64,000 nt of DNA from Amaranthus tricolor (Eukaryota; Streptophyta; Magnoliopsida; Caryophyllales; Amaranthaceae), in assembly GCF_026212465.1 (NCBI RefSeq), contig NC_080059.1:24939292-25003291 (forward strand). Reading direction: 5' to 3'. Below are positions 13,887 through 27,389 of this stretch, one piece after another (the first letter of the stretch is position 1; each line of letters opens with the position of its first letter). A program made the translations under genes and the position numbers. The notes under the pieces were generated by a model, which worked only from the letters and a program-made list of their open reading frames with translations, searched no databases and was not told the DNA's origin.

Positions 13887-15748
13887 CATTGACCATTAAT
13901 CCTTGTTCATTCTTCATCGTTCATTCTTCTTTGATCATTGATCCTTGTTCATTCTTCATCGTTCATTCGTCATTGACCATTAATCCTTGTTCATTCTTCA
14001 TCGTTCATTCTTCATTGATCATTGAACCTTGTTCATTCTTCATCGTTCATTCTTCTTTGATCATTGATCCTTGTTCATTCTTCATTGATCATTGATCCTT
14101 GTTCATTCTTCATCGTTCATTCGTCATTGATCATTGATCCTTGTTCATTCTTCATCGTTCATTCGTCATTGATCATTGATCCTTGTTCATTCTTCATCGT
14201 TCATTCGTCATTGACCATCAATCCTTGTTCATTCTTCATCGTTCATTCTTCATTGATCATTGATCCTTGTTCATTCTTCATCGTTCATTCGTCATTGACC
14301 ATTAATCCTTGTTCATTCTTCTTCGTTCATTCTACATTGATCATTGATCCTTGTTCATTCTTCATCGTTCATTCTTCTTTGATCATTGATCCTTGTTCAT
14401 TCTTCATTGATCATTGATCCTTGTTCATTCTTCATCGTTCATTCGTCATTGATCATTAATCCTTGTTCATTCTTCATCGTTCATTCGTCATTGATCATTG
14501 ATCCTTGTTCATTCTTCATCGTTCATTCGTCATTGACCATTAATCCTTGTTCATTCTTCATCGTTCATTCTTCATTGATCATTGATCCTTGTTCATTCTT
14601 CATCGTTCATTCTTCATTGAGCATTGATCCTTGTTCATTCTTCATCGTTCATTCTTCATTGATCATTGTTCCTTGTTCATTCTTCATCGTTCATTCTTCA
14701 TTGAGAATTGATCCTTGTTCATTCTTCATCGTTCATTCTTCATTGAGAATTGATCCTTGTTCATTCTTCATCGTTCATTCTTCATTGATCATTGATCCTT
14801 GTTCATTCTTCATCGTTCATTCTTCATTGATCATTGATCCTTGTTCATTCTTCATCGTTCATTCTTCTTTGATCATTGATCCTTGTTCATTCTTCATTGA
14901 TCATTGATCCTTGTTCATTCTTCATCGTTCATTCGTCATTGATCATTGATCCTTGTTCATTCTTCATCGTTCATTCGTCATTGATCATTGATCCTTGTTC
15001 ATTCTTCATCGTTCATTCGTCATTGATCATTGATCCTTGTTCATTCTTCATCGTTCATTTGTCATTGACCATTAATCCTTGTTCATTCTTCATCGTTCAT
15101 TCTTCATTGATCCTTGTTCATTCTTCATCGTTCATTCGTCATTGACCATTAATCCTTGTTCATTCTTCATCGTTCATTCTTCATTGATCATTGATCCTTG
15201 TTCATTCTTCATCGTTCATTCTTCTTTGATCATTGATCCTTGTTCATTCTTCATTGATCATTGATCCTTGTTCATTCTTCATCGTTCATTCGTCATTGAT
15301 CATTGATCCTTGTTCATTCTTCATCGTTCATTCGTCATTGACTATTACTCCTTGTTCATTCTTCTTCGTTCATTCTTCATTGATCATTGATCCTTGTTCA
15401 TTCTTCATCGTTCATTCTTCTTTGATCATTGATCCTTGTTCATTCTTCATTGATCATTGATCCTTGTTCATTCTTCATCGTTCATTCGTCATTGATCATT
15501 GATCCTTGTTCATTCTTCATCGTTCATTCGTCATTGATAATTGATCCTTGTTCATTTTTCATCGTTCATTCGTCATTGACCATCAATCCTTGTTCATTCT
15601 TCATCGTTCATTCTTCATTGATCATTGATCCTTGTTCATTCTTCATCGTTCATTCGTCATTGACCATTAATCCTTGTTCATTCTTCTTCGTTCATTCTAC
15701 ATTGATCATTGATCCTTGTTCATTCTTCATCGTTCATTCTTCTTTGAT

Positions 15749-18359
15749 CATTGATCCTTGTTCATTCTTCATTGATCATTGATCCTTGTTCATTCTTCAT
15801 CGTTCATTCGTCATTGATCATTAATCCTTGTTCATTCTTCATCGTTCATTCGTCATTGATCATTGATCCTTGTTCATTCTTCATCGTTCATTCGTCATTG
15901 ACCATTAATCCTTGTTCATTCTTCATCGTTCATTCTTCATTGATCATTGATCCTTGTTCATTCTTCATCGTTCATTCTTCATTGAGCATTGATCCTTGTT
16001 CATTCTTCATCGTTCATTCTTCATTGATCATTGTTCCTTGTTCATTCTTCATCGTTCATTCTTCATTGAGAATTGATCCTTGTTCATTCTTCATCGTTCA
16101 TTCTTCATTGAGAATTGATCCTTGTTCATTCTTCATCGTTCATTCTTCATTGATCATTGATCCTTGTTCATTCTTCATCGTTCATTCTTCATTGATCATT
16201 GATCCTTGTTCATTCTTCATCGTTCATTCTTCTTTGATCATTGATCCTTGTTCATTCTTCATTGATCATTGATCCTTGTTCATTCTTCATCGTTCATTCG
16301 TCATTGATCATTGATCCTTGTTCATTCTTCATCGTTCATTCGTCATTGATCATTGATCCTTGTTCATTCTTCATCGTTCATTTGTCATTGACCATTAATC
16401 CTTGTTCATTCTTCATCGTTCATTCTTCATTGATCCTTGTTCATTCTTCATCGTTCATTCGTCATTGACCATTAATCCTTGTTCATTCTTCATCGTTCAT
16501 TCTTCATTGATCATTGATCCTTGTTCATTCTTCATCGTTCATTCTTCTTTGATCATTGATCCTTGTTCATTCTTCATTGATCATTGATCCTTGTTCATTC
16601 TTCATCGTTCATTCGTCATTGATCATTGATCCTTGTTCATTCTTCATCGTTCATTCGTCATTGACTATTACTCCTTGTTCATTCTTCTTCGTTCATTCTT
16701 CATTGATCATTGATCCTTGTTCATTCTTCATCGTTCATTCTTCTTTGATCATTGATCCTTGTTCATTCTTCATTGATCATTGATCCTTGTTCATTCTTCA
16801 TCGTTCATTCGTCATTGATCATTGATCCTTGTTCATTCTTCATCGTTCATTCGTCATTGATCATTGATCCTTGTTTATTCTTCATCGTTCATTCGTCATT
16901 GACCATTAATCCTTGTTCATTCTTCATCGTTCATTCTTCATTGATCATTGATCCTTGTTCATTCTTCATCGTTCATTCGTCATTGACCATTAATCCTTGT
17001 TCATTCTTCATCGTTCATTCTTCATTGATCATTGATCCTTGTTCATTCTTCATCGTTCATTCTTCATTGAGCATTGATACTTGTTCATTCTTCATCGTTC
17101 ATTCGTCATTGACCATTAATCCTTGTTCATTCTTCATCGATCATTCTTCATTGATCATTGTTCCTTGTTCATTCTTCATCGTTCATTCTTCATTGATCAT
17201 TGATCCTTGTTCATTCTTCATCGTTCATTCTTCATTGATCATTGATCCTTGTTCATTCTTCATCGTTCATTCGTCATTGATCATTGATCCTTGTTCATTC
17301 TTCATCGTTCATTCGTCATTGACCATTACTCCTTGTTCATTCTTCATCTTTCATTCTTCATTGATCATTGATCCTTGTTCATTCTTCATCGTTCATTCGT
17401 CATTGGTCATTGATCCTTATTCATTTTTCATCGTTCATTCTTCATTTATCATTGATCCTTGTTCATTCTTCATCGTTCATTCTTCATTGATCATTGATCC
17501 TTGTTCATTCTTCATCATTCATTCGTCATTGACCATTAATCCTTGTTTATTTTTCATCGTTCATTCTTCATTGATCATTGATCCTTGTTCATTCTTCATC
17601 GTTCATTCGTCATTGACCATTAATCCTTGTTCATTCTTCATCGTTCATTCTTCATTGATCATTGATCCTTGTTCATTCTTCATCGTTCATTCTTCATTGA
17701 GCATTGATACTTGTTCATTCTTCATCGTTCATTCGTCATTGACCATTAATCCTTGTTCATTCTTCATCGTTCATTCTTCATTTATCATTGATCCTTGTTC
17801 TTTCTTCATCGTTCATTCTTCATTGATCATTGATCCTTGTTCATTCTTCATCGTTCATTCGTCATTGACCATTAATCCTTGTTCATTCTTCATCGTTCAT
17901 TCTTCTTTGATCATTGATCCTTGTTCATTCTTCATCGTTCATTCGTCATTGACCATTAATCCTTGTTCATTCTTCATCGTTCATTCTTCATTGATCATTG
18001 AACCTTGTTCATTCTTCATCGTTCATTCTTCTTTGATCATTGATCCTTGTTCATTCTTCATTGATCATTGATCCTTGTTCATTCTTCATCGTTCATTCGT
18101 CATTGATCATTGATCCTTGTTCATTCTTCATCGTTCATTCGTCATTGATCATTGATCCTTGTTCATTCTTCATCGTTCATTCGTCATTGACCATCAATCC
18201 TTGTTCATTCTTCATCGTTCATTCTTCATTGATCATTGATCCTTCTTCATTCTTCATCGTTCATTCGTCATTGACCATTAATCCTTGTTCATTCTTCTTC
18301 GTTCATTCTACATTGATCATTGATCCTTGTTCATTCTTCATCGTTCATTCTTCTTTGAT
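15749..18359 (+). repeat. HOR copy a (2,611 bp)
   Basis: Sub-block lengths between 28-bp units are 490, 315, 196, 1,288 and 322 bp. Compared with the 2,653-bp form, the second sub-block lacks one 42-bp unit. It contains the HOR marker variant CATCGAT for h5, which makes an ATCGAT site at 17,136-17,141, and a variant h1 of CATTGGT near 17,402. Confidence 0.85.
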
Positions 18360-20928
18360 CATTGATCCTTGTTCATTCTTCATTGATCATTGATCCTTGT
18401 TCATTCTTCATCGTTCATTCGTCATTGATCATTGATCCTTGTTCATTCTTCATCGTTCATTCGTCATTGATCATTGATCCTTGTTCATTCTTCATCGTTC
18501 ATTCGTCATTGACCATTAATCCTTGTTCATTCTTCATCGTTCATTCTTCATTGATCATTGATCCTTGTTCATTCTTCATCGTTCATTCTTCATTGAGGAT
18601 TGATCCTTGTTCATTCTTCATCGTTCATTCTTCATTGATCATTGTTCCTTGTTCATTCTTCATCGTTCATTCTTCATTGAGAATTGATCCTTGTTCATTC
18701 TTCATCGTTCATTCTTCATTGAGAATTGATCCTTGTTCATTCTTCATCGTTCATTCTTCATTGATCATTGATCCTTGTTCATTCTTCATCGTTCATTCTT
18801 CTTTGATCATTGATCCTTGTTCATTCTTCATTGATCATTGATCCTTGTTCATTCTTCATCGTTCATTCGTCATTGATCATTGATCCTTGTTCATTCTTCA
18901 TCGTTCATTCGTCATTGATCATTGATCCTTGTTCATTCTTCATCGTTCATTTGTCATTGACCATTAATCCTTGTTCATTCTTCATCGTTCATTCTTCATT
19001 GATCCTTGTTCATTCTTCATCGTTCATTCGTCATTGACCATTAATCCTTGTTCATTCTTCATCGTTCATTCTTCATTGATCATTGATCCTTGTTCATTCT
19101 TCATCGTTCATTCTTCTTTGATCATTGATCCTTGTTCATTCTTCATTGATCATTGATCCTTGTTCATTCTTCATCGTTCATTCGTCATTGATCATTGATC
19201 CTTGTTCATTCTTCATCGTTCATTCGTCATTGACTATTACTCCTTGTTCATTCTTCTTCGTTCATTCTTCATTGATCATTGATCCTTGTTCATTCTTCAT
19301 CGTTCATTCTTCTTTGATCATTGATCCTTGTTCATTCTTCATTGATCATTGATCCTTGTTCATTCTTCATCGTTCATTCGTCATTGATCATTGATCCTTG
19401 TTCATTCTTCATCGTTCATTCGTCATTGATCATTGATCCTTGTTTATTCTTCATCGTTCATTCGTCATTGACCATTAATCCTTGTTCATTCTTCATCGTT
19501 CATTCTTCATTGATCATTGATCCTTGTTCATTCTTCATCGTTCATTCGTCATTGACCATTAATCCTTGTTCATTCTTCATCGTTCATTCTTCATTGATCA
19601 TTGATCCTTGTTCATTCTTCATCGTTCATTCTTCATTGAGCATTGATACTTGTTCATTCTTCATCGTTCATTCGTCATTGACCATTAATCCTTGTTCATT
19701 CTTCATCGATCATTCTTCATTGATCATTGTTCCTTGTTCATTCTTCATCGTTCATTCTTCATTGATCATTGATCCTTGTTCATTCTTCATCGTTCATTCT
19801 TCATTGATCATTGATCCTTGTTCATTCTTCATCGTTCATTCGTCATTGATCATTGATCCTTGTTCATTCTTCATCGTTCATTCGTCATTGACCATTACTC
19901 CTTGTTCATTCTTCATCTTTCATTCTTCATTGATCATTGATCCTTGTTCATTCTTCATCGTTCATTCGTCATTGGTCATTGATCCTTATTCATTTTTCAT
20001 CGTTCATTCTTCATTTATCATTGATCCTTGTTCATTCTTCATCGTTCATTCTTCATTGATCATTGATCCTTGTTCATTCTTCATCATTCATTCGTCATTG
20101 ACCATTAATCCTTGTTTATTTTTCATCGTTCATTCTTCATTGATCATTGATCCTTGTTCATTCTTCATCGTTCATTCGTCATTGACCATTAATCCTTGTT
20201 CATTCTTCATCGTTCATTCTTCATTGATCATTGATCCTTGTTCATTCTTCATCGTTCATTCTTCATTGAGCATTGATACTTGTTCATTCTTCATCGTTCA
20301 TTCGTCATTGACCATTAATCCTTGTTCATTCTTCATCGTTCATTCTTCATTTATCATTGATCCTTGTTCTTTCTTCATCGTTCATTCTTCATTGATCATT
20401 GATCCTTGTTCATTCTTCATCGTTCATTCGTCATTGACCATTAATCCTTGTTCATTCTTCATCGTTCATTCTTCTTTGATCATTGATCCTTGTTCATTCT
20501 TCATCGTTCATTCGTCATTGACCATTAATCCTTGTTCATTCTTCATCGTTCATTCTTCATTGATCATTGAACCTTGTTCATTCTTCATCGTTCATTCTTC
20601 TTTGATCATTGATCCTTGTTCATTCTTCATTGATCATTGATCCTTGTTCATTCTTCATCGTTCATTCGTCATTGATCATTGATCCTTGTTCATTCTTCAT
20701 CGTTCATTCGTCATTGATCATTGATCCTTGTTCATTCTTCATCGTTCATTCGTCATTGACCATCAATCCTTGTTCATTCTTCATCGTTCATTCTTCATTG
20801 ATCATTGATCCTTCTTCATTCTTCATCGTTCATTCGTCATTGACCATTAATCCTTGTTCATTCTTCTTCGTTCATTCTACATTGATCATTGATCCTTGTT
20901 CATTCTTCATCGTTCATTCTTCTTTGAT
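18360..20928 (+). repeat. HOR copy b (2,569 bp)
   Basis: Sub-blocks are 448, 315, 196, 1,288 and 322 bp, so two 42-bp units are missing relative to the 2,653-bp form. It shares CCTTCTT for h3 (near 18,243 and 20,812) and CATTGGT for h1 (near 17,402 and 19,971) with copy a at an offset of 2,569 bp, so a and b are recent tandem copies. The marker ATCGAT is at 19,705. Confidence 0.87.
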
Positions 20929-23049
20929 CATTGATCCTTGTTCATTCTTCATTGATCATTGATCCTTGTTCATTCTTCATCGTTCATTCGTCATTGATCA
21001 TTGATCCTTGTTCATTCTTCATCGTTCATTCGTCATTGATCATTGATCCTTGTTCATTCTTCATCGTTCATTCGTCATTGACCATTAATCCTTGTTCATT
21101 CTTCATCGTTCATTCTTCATTGATCATTGATCCTTGTTCATTCTTCATCGTTCATTCTTCATTGAGGATTGATCCTTGTTCATTCTTCATCGTTCATTCT
21201 TCATTGATCATTGTTCCTTGTTCATTCTTCATCGTTCATTCTTCATTGAGAATTGATCCTTGTTCATTCTTCATCGTTCATTCTTCATTGAGAATTGATC
21301 CTTGTTCATTCTTCATCGTTCATTCTTCATTGATCATTGATCCTTGTTCATTCTTCATCGTTCATTCTTCATTGATCATTGATCCTTGTTCATTCTTCAT
21401 CGTTCATTCTTCTTTGATCATTGATCCTTGTTCATTCTTCATTGATCATTGATCCTTGTTCATTCTTCATCGTTCATTCGTCATTTATCATTGATCCTTG
21501 TTCATTCTTCATCGTTCATTCGTCATTGATCATTGATCCTTGTTCATTCTTCATCGTTCATTCGTCATTGATCATTGATCCTTGTTCATTCTTCATCGTT
21601 CATTTGTCATTGACCATTAATCCTTGTTCATTCTTCATCGTTCATTCTTCATTGATCCTTGTTCATTCTTCATCGTTCATTCGTCATTGACCATTAATCC
21701 TTGTTCATTCTTCATCGTTCATTCTTCATTGATCATTGATCCTTGTTCATTCTTCATCGTTCATTCTTCTTTGATCATTGATCCTTGTTCATTCTTCATT
21801 GATCATTGATCCTTGTTCATTCTTCATCGTTCATTCGTCATTGATCATTGATCCTTGTTCATTCTTCATCGTTCATTCGTCATTGACTATTACTCCTTGT
21901 TCATTCTTCTTCGTTCATTCTTCATTGATCATTGATCCTTGTTCATTCTTCATCGTTCATTCTTCTTTGATCATTGATCCTTGTTCATTCTTCATTGATC
22001 ATTGATCCTTGTTCATTCTTCATCGTTCATTCGTCATTGATCATTGATCCTTGTTCATTCTTCATCGTTCATTCGTCATTGATCATTGATCCTTGTTTAT
22101 TCTTCATCGTTCATTCGTCATTGACCATTAATCCTTGTTCATTCTTCATCGTTCATTCTTCATTGATCATTGATCCTTGTTCATTCTTCATCGTTCATTC
22201 GTCATTGACCATTAATCCTTGTTCATTCTTCATCGTTCATTCTTCATTGATCATTGATCCTTGTTCATTCTTCATCGTTCATTCTTCATTGAGCATTGAT
22301 ACTTGTTCATTCTTCATCGTTCATTCGTCATTGACCATTAATCCTTGTTCATTCTTCATCGATCATTCTACATTGATCATTGTTCCTTGTTCATTCTTCA
22401 TCGTTCATTCTTCATTGATCATTGATCCTTGTTCATTCTTCATCGTTCATTCTTCATTGATCATTGATCCTTGTTCATTCTTCATCGTTCATTCGTCATT
22501 GATCATTGATCCTTGTTCATTCTTCATCGTTCATTCGTCATTGACCATTACTCCTTGTTCATTCTTCATCTTTCATTCTTCATTGATCATTGATCCTTGT
22601 TCATTCTTCATCGTTCATTCGTCATTGATCATTGATCCTTATTCATTTTTCATCGTTCATTCTTCATTTATCATTGATCCTTGTTCATTCTTCATCGTTC
22701 ATTCTTCATTGATCATTGATCCTTGTTCATTCTTCATCATTCATTCGTCATTGACCATTAATCCTTGTTTATTTTTCATCGTTCATTCTTCATTGATCAT
22801 TGATCCTTGTTCATTCTTCATCGTTCATTCGTCATTGACCATTAATCCTTGTTCATTCTTCATCGTTCATTCTTCATTGATCATTGATCCTTGTTCATTC
22901 TTCATCGTTCATTCTTCATTGAGCATTGATACTTGTTCATTCTTCATCGTTCATTCGTCATTGACCATTAATCCTTGTTCATTCTTCATCGTTCATTCTT
23001 CATTTATCATTGATCCTTGTTCTTTCTTCATCGTTCATTCTTCTTTGAT
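20929..23049 (+). repeat. HOR copy c, truncated
   Basis: Sub-blocks are 490, 357, 196 and 1,078 bp. The fourth block is 210 bp (five units) shorter than 1,288, and the fifth block is replaced by the displaced block that starts at 23,050. The marker ATCGAT is at 22,358. Private changes are CATTTAT for h1 near 21,482 and a CTACATT unit near 22,368. Confidence 0.8.
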
Positions 23050-24421
23050 CATTGATCCTTGTTCATTCTTCATTGATCATTGATCCTTGTTCATTCTTCA
23101 TCGTTCATTCGTCATTGATCATTGATCCTTGTTCATTCTTCATCGTTCATTCGTCATTGATCATTGATCCTTGTTCATTCTTCATCGTTCATTCGTCATT
23201 GACCATTAATCCTTGTTCATTCTTCATCGTTCATTCTTCATTGATCAGTGATCCTTGTTCATTCTTCATCGTTCATTCGTCATTGATCATTGATCCTTGT
23301 TCATTCTTCATTGTTCATTCGTCATTGATCATTGATCCTTGTTCATTCTTCATCGTTCATTCGTCATTGATCATTGATCCTTGTTCATTCTTCATCGTTC
23401 ATTTGTCATTGACCATTAATCCTTGTTCATTCTTCATCGTTCATTCTTCATTGATCCTTGTTCATTCTTCATCGTTCATTCGTCATTGACCATTAATCCT
23501 TGTTCATTCTTCATCGTTCATTCTTCATTGATCATTGATCCTTGTGCATTCTTCATCGTTCATTCTTCTTTGATCATTGATCCTTGTTCATTCTTCATTG
23601 ATCATTGATCCTTGTTCATTCTTCATCGTTCATTCGTCATTGATCATTGATCCTTGTTCATTCTTCATCGTTCATTCGTCATTCACTATTACTCCTTGTT
23701 CATTCTTCTTCGTTCATTCTTCATTGATCATTGATCCTTGTTCATTCTTCATCGTTCATTCTTCTTTGATCATTGATCCTTGTTCATTCTTCATTGATCA
23801 TTGATCCTTGTTCATTCTTCATCGTTCATTCGTCATTGATCATTGATCCTTGTTCATTCTTCATCGTTCATTCGTCATTGATCATTGATCCTTGTTCATT
23901 CTTCATCGTTCATTTGTCATTGACCATTAATCCTTGTTCATTCTTCATCGTTTATTCGTCATTGATCATTGATCCTTATTCATTTTTCATCGTTCATTCT
24001 TCATTTATCATTGATCCTTGTTCATTCTTCATCGTTCATTCTTCATTGATCATTGATCCTTGTTCATTCTTCATCATTCATTCGTCATTGACCATTAATC
24101 CTTGTTTATTTTTCATCGTTCATTCTTCATTGATCATTGATCCTTGTTCATTCTTCATCGTTCATTCGTCATTGACCATTAATCCTTGTTCATTCTTCAT
24201 CGTTCATTCTTCATTGATCATTGATCCTTGTTCATTCTTCATCGTTCATTCTTCATTGAGCATTGATACTTGTTCATTCTTCATCGTTCATTCGTCATTG
24301 ACCATTAATCCTTGTTCATTCTTCATCGTTCATTCTTCATTTATCATTGATCCTTGTTCTTTCTTCATCGTTCATTCTTCATTGATCATTGATCCTTGTT
24401 CATTCTTCATCGTTCATTCTT
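23050..24421 (+). repeat. 1.37-kb block, copy 2 of 3 (displaced)
   Basis: Copy of 12,515-13,886 at an offset of 10,535 bp, ending where similarity switches abruptly to the 7,363 segment. The switch falls inside ordinary 42-bp units and keeps heptamer phase, as expected for recombination between aligned repeats. This copy lacks the CATTCGC variant of copy 1 near 13,884 because the match ends just before it. Confidence 0.83.
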
Positions 24422-27389
24422 CATTGAGAATTGATCCTTGTTCATTCTTCATCGTTCATTCTTCATTGAGAATTGATCCTTGTTCATTCTTCATCGTTCA
24501 TTCTTCATTGATCATTGATCCTTGTTCATTCTTCATCGTTCATTCTTCATTGATCATTGATCCTTGTTCATTCTTCATCGTTCATTCTTCTTTGATCATT
24601 GATCCTTGTTCATTCTTCATTGATCATTGATCCTTGTTCATTCTTCATCGTTCATTCGTCATTGATCATTGATCCTTGTTCATTCTTCATCGTTCATTCG
24701 TCATTGATCATTGATCCTTGTTCATTCTTCATCGTTCATTCGTCATTGATCATTGATCCTTGTTCATTCTTCATCGTTCATTTGTCATTGACCATTAATC
24801 CTTGTTCATTCTTCATCGTTCATTCTTCATTGATCCTTGTTCATTCTTCATCGTTCATTCGTCATTGACCATTAATCCTTGTTCAGTCTTCATCGTTCAT
24901 TCTTCTTTGATCATTGATCCTTGTTCATTCTTCATTGATCATTGATCCTTGTTCATTCTTCATCGTTCATTCGTCATTGATCATTGATCCTTGTTCATTC
25001 TTCATCGTTCATTCGTCATTGACTATTACTCCTTGTTCATTCTTCTTCGTTCATTCTTCATTGATCATTGATCCTTGTTCATTCTTCATCGTTCATTCTT
25101 CTTTGATCATTGATCCTTGTTCATTCTTCATTGATCATTGATCCTTGTTCATTCTTCATCGTTCATTCGTCATTGATCATTGATCCTTGTTCATTCTTCA
25201 TCGTTCATTCGTCATTGATCATTGATCCTTGTTCATTCTTCATCGTTCATTTGTCATTGACCATTAATCCTTGTTCATTCTTCATCGTTCATTCTTCATT
25301 GATCCTTGTTCATTCTTCATCGTTCATTCGTCATTGACCATTAATCCTTGTTCATTCTTCATCGTTCATTCTTCATTGATCATTGATCCTTGTTCATTCT
25401 TCATCGTTCATTCTTCTTTGATCATTGATCCTTGTTCATTCTTCATTGATCATTGATCCTTGTTCATTCTTCATCGTTCATTCGTCATTGATCATTGATC
25501 CTTGTTCATTCTTCATCGTTCATTCGTCATTGACTATTACTCCTTGTTCATTCTTCTTCGTTCATTCTTCATTGATCATTGATCCTTGTTCATTCTTCAT
25601 CGTTCATTCTTCATTGATCATTGATCCTTGTTCATTCTTCATCGTTCATTCGTCATTGACCATTAATCCTTGTTCATTCTTCTTCGTTCATTCTACATTG
25701 ATCATTGATCCTTGTTCATTCTTCATCGTTCATTCTTTTTTGATCATTGATCCTTGTTCATTCTTCATTGATCATTGATCCTTGTTCATTCTTCATCGTT
25801 CATTCGTCATTGATCATTGATCCTTGTTCATTCTTCATCGTTCATTCGTCATTGATCATTGATCCTTGTTCATTCTTCATCGTTCATTCGTCATTGACCA
25901 TTAATCCTTGTTCATTCTTCATCGTTCATTCTTCATTGATCATTGATCCTTGTTCATTCTTCATCGTTCATTCTTCATTGAGCATTGATCCTTGTTCATT
26001 CTTCATCGTTCATTCTTCATTGATCATTGTTCCTTGTTCATTCTTCATCGTTCATTCTTCATTGAGAATTGATCCTTGTTCATTCTTCATCGTTCATTCT
26101 TCATTGAGAATTGATCCTTGTTCATTCTTCATCGTTCATTCTTCATTGATCATTGATCCTTGTTCATTCTTCATCGTTCATTCTTCATTGATCATTGATC
26201 CTTGTTCATTCTTCATCGTTCATTCTTCTTTGATCATTGATCCTTGTTCATTCTTCATTGATCATTGATCCTTGTTCATTCTTCATCGTTCATTCGTCAT
26301 TGATCATTGATCCTTGTTCATTCTTCATCGTTCATTCGTCATTGATCATTGATCCTTGTTCATTCTTCATCGTTCATTCGTCATTGATCATTGATCCTTG
26401 TTCATTCTTCATCGTTCATTTGTCATTGACCATTAATCCTTGTTCATTCTTCATCGTTCATTCTTCATTGATCCTTGTTCATTCTTCATCGTTCATTCGT
26501 CATTGACCATTAATCCTTGTTCATTCTTCATCGTTCATTCTTCTTTGATCATTGATCCTTGTTCATTCTTCATTGATCATTGATCCTTGTTCATTCTTCA
26601 TCGTTCATTCGTCATTGATCATTGATCCTTGTTCATTCTTCATCGTTCATTCGTCATTGACTATTACTCCTTGTTCATTCTTCTTCGTTCATTCTTCATT
26701 GATCATTGATCCTTGTTCATTCTTCATCGTTCATTCTTCTTTGATCATTGATCCTTGTTCATTCTTCATTGATCATTGATCCTTGTTCATTCTTCATCGT
26801 TCATTCGTCATTGATCATTGATCCTTGTTCATTCTTCATCGTTCATTCGTCATTGATCATTGATCCTTGTTCATTCTTCATCGTTCATTTGTCATTGACC
26901 ATTAATCCTTGTTCATTCTTCATCGTTCATTCTTCATTGATCCTTGTTCATTCTTCATCGTTCATTTGTCATTGACCATTAATCCTTGTTCATTCTTCAT
27001 CGTTCATTCTTCATTGATCCTTGTTCATTCTTCATCGTTCATTCGTCATTGACCATTAATCCTTGTTCATTCTTCATCGTTCATTCTTCATTGATCATTG
27101 ATCCTTGTTCATTCTTCATCGTTCATTCTTCTTTGATCATTGATCCTTGTTCATTCTTCATTGATCATTGATCCTTGTTCATTCTTCATCGTTCATTCGT
27201 CATTGATCATTGATCCTTGTTCATTCTTCATCGTTCATTCGTCATTGACTATTACTCCTTGTTCATTCTTCTTCGTTCATTCTTCATTGATCATTGATCC
27301 TTGTTCATTCTTCATCGTTCATTCTTCTTTGATCATTGATCCTTGTTCATTCTTCATTGATCATTGATCCTTGTTCATTCTTCATCGTT

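Larger units (their letters stand above)
7363..18359 (+). repeat. Large duplicated segment, copy 1
   Basis: This segment recurs at 24,422-37,014. The offset is 17,059 bp at the left, 17,017 bp after a one-unit length difference near 9,500, 18,613 bp after a 1,596-bp expansion in copy 2, and 18,655 bp near the right end. Rare shared variants prove common descent: CAGTCTT for h4 (changed base at 7,827 and 24,886), CCTCGTT for h3 (12,077 and 30,690), CATTCGC for h6 (12,211 and 30,824), and h1 of CATTCAC near 13,148. A private change in copy 1 is a CATTCGC near 13,884. It is larger than the 2.6-kb HOR and includes about one full HOR at its right end. Confidence 0.88.

Noticed and set aside
16752..18071. 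Open frame of 439 codons and about 150 shorter ones as protein-coding genes
   Set aside because: They are translations of the 42-bp repeat. They start at TTG without a purine-rich ribosome site, have no unique domain, end wherever a 28-, 35- or 49-bp unit shifts frame, and reappear wherever the HOR does.
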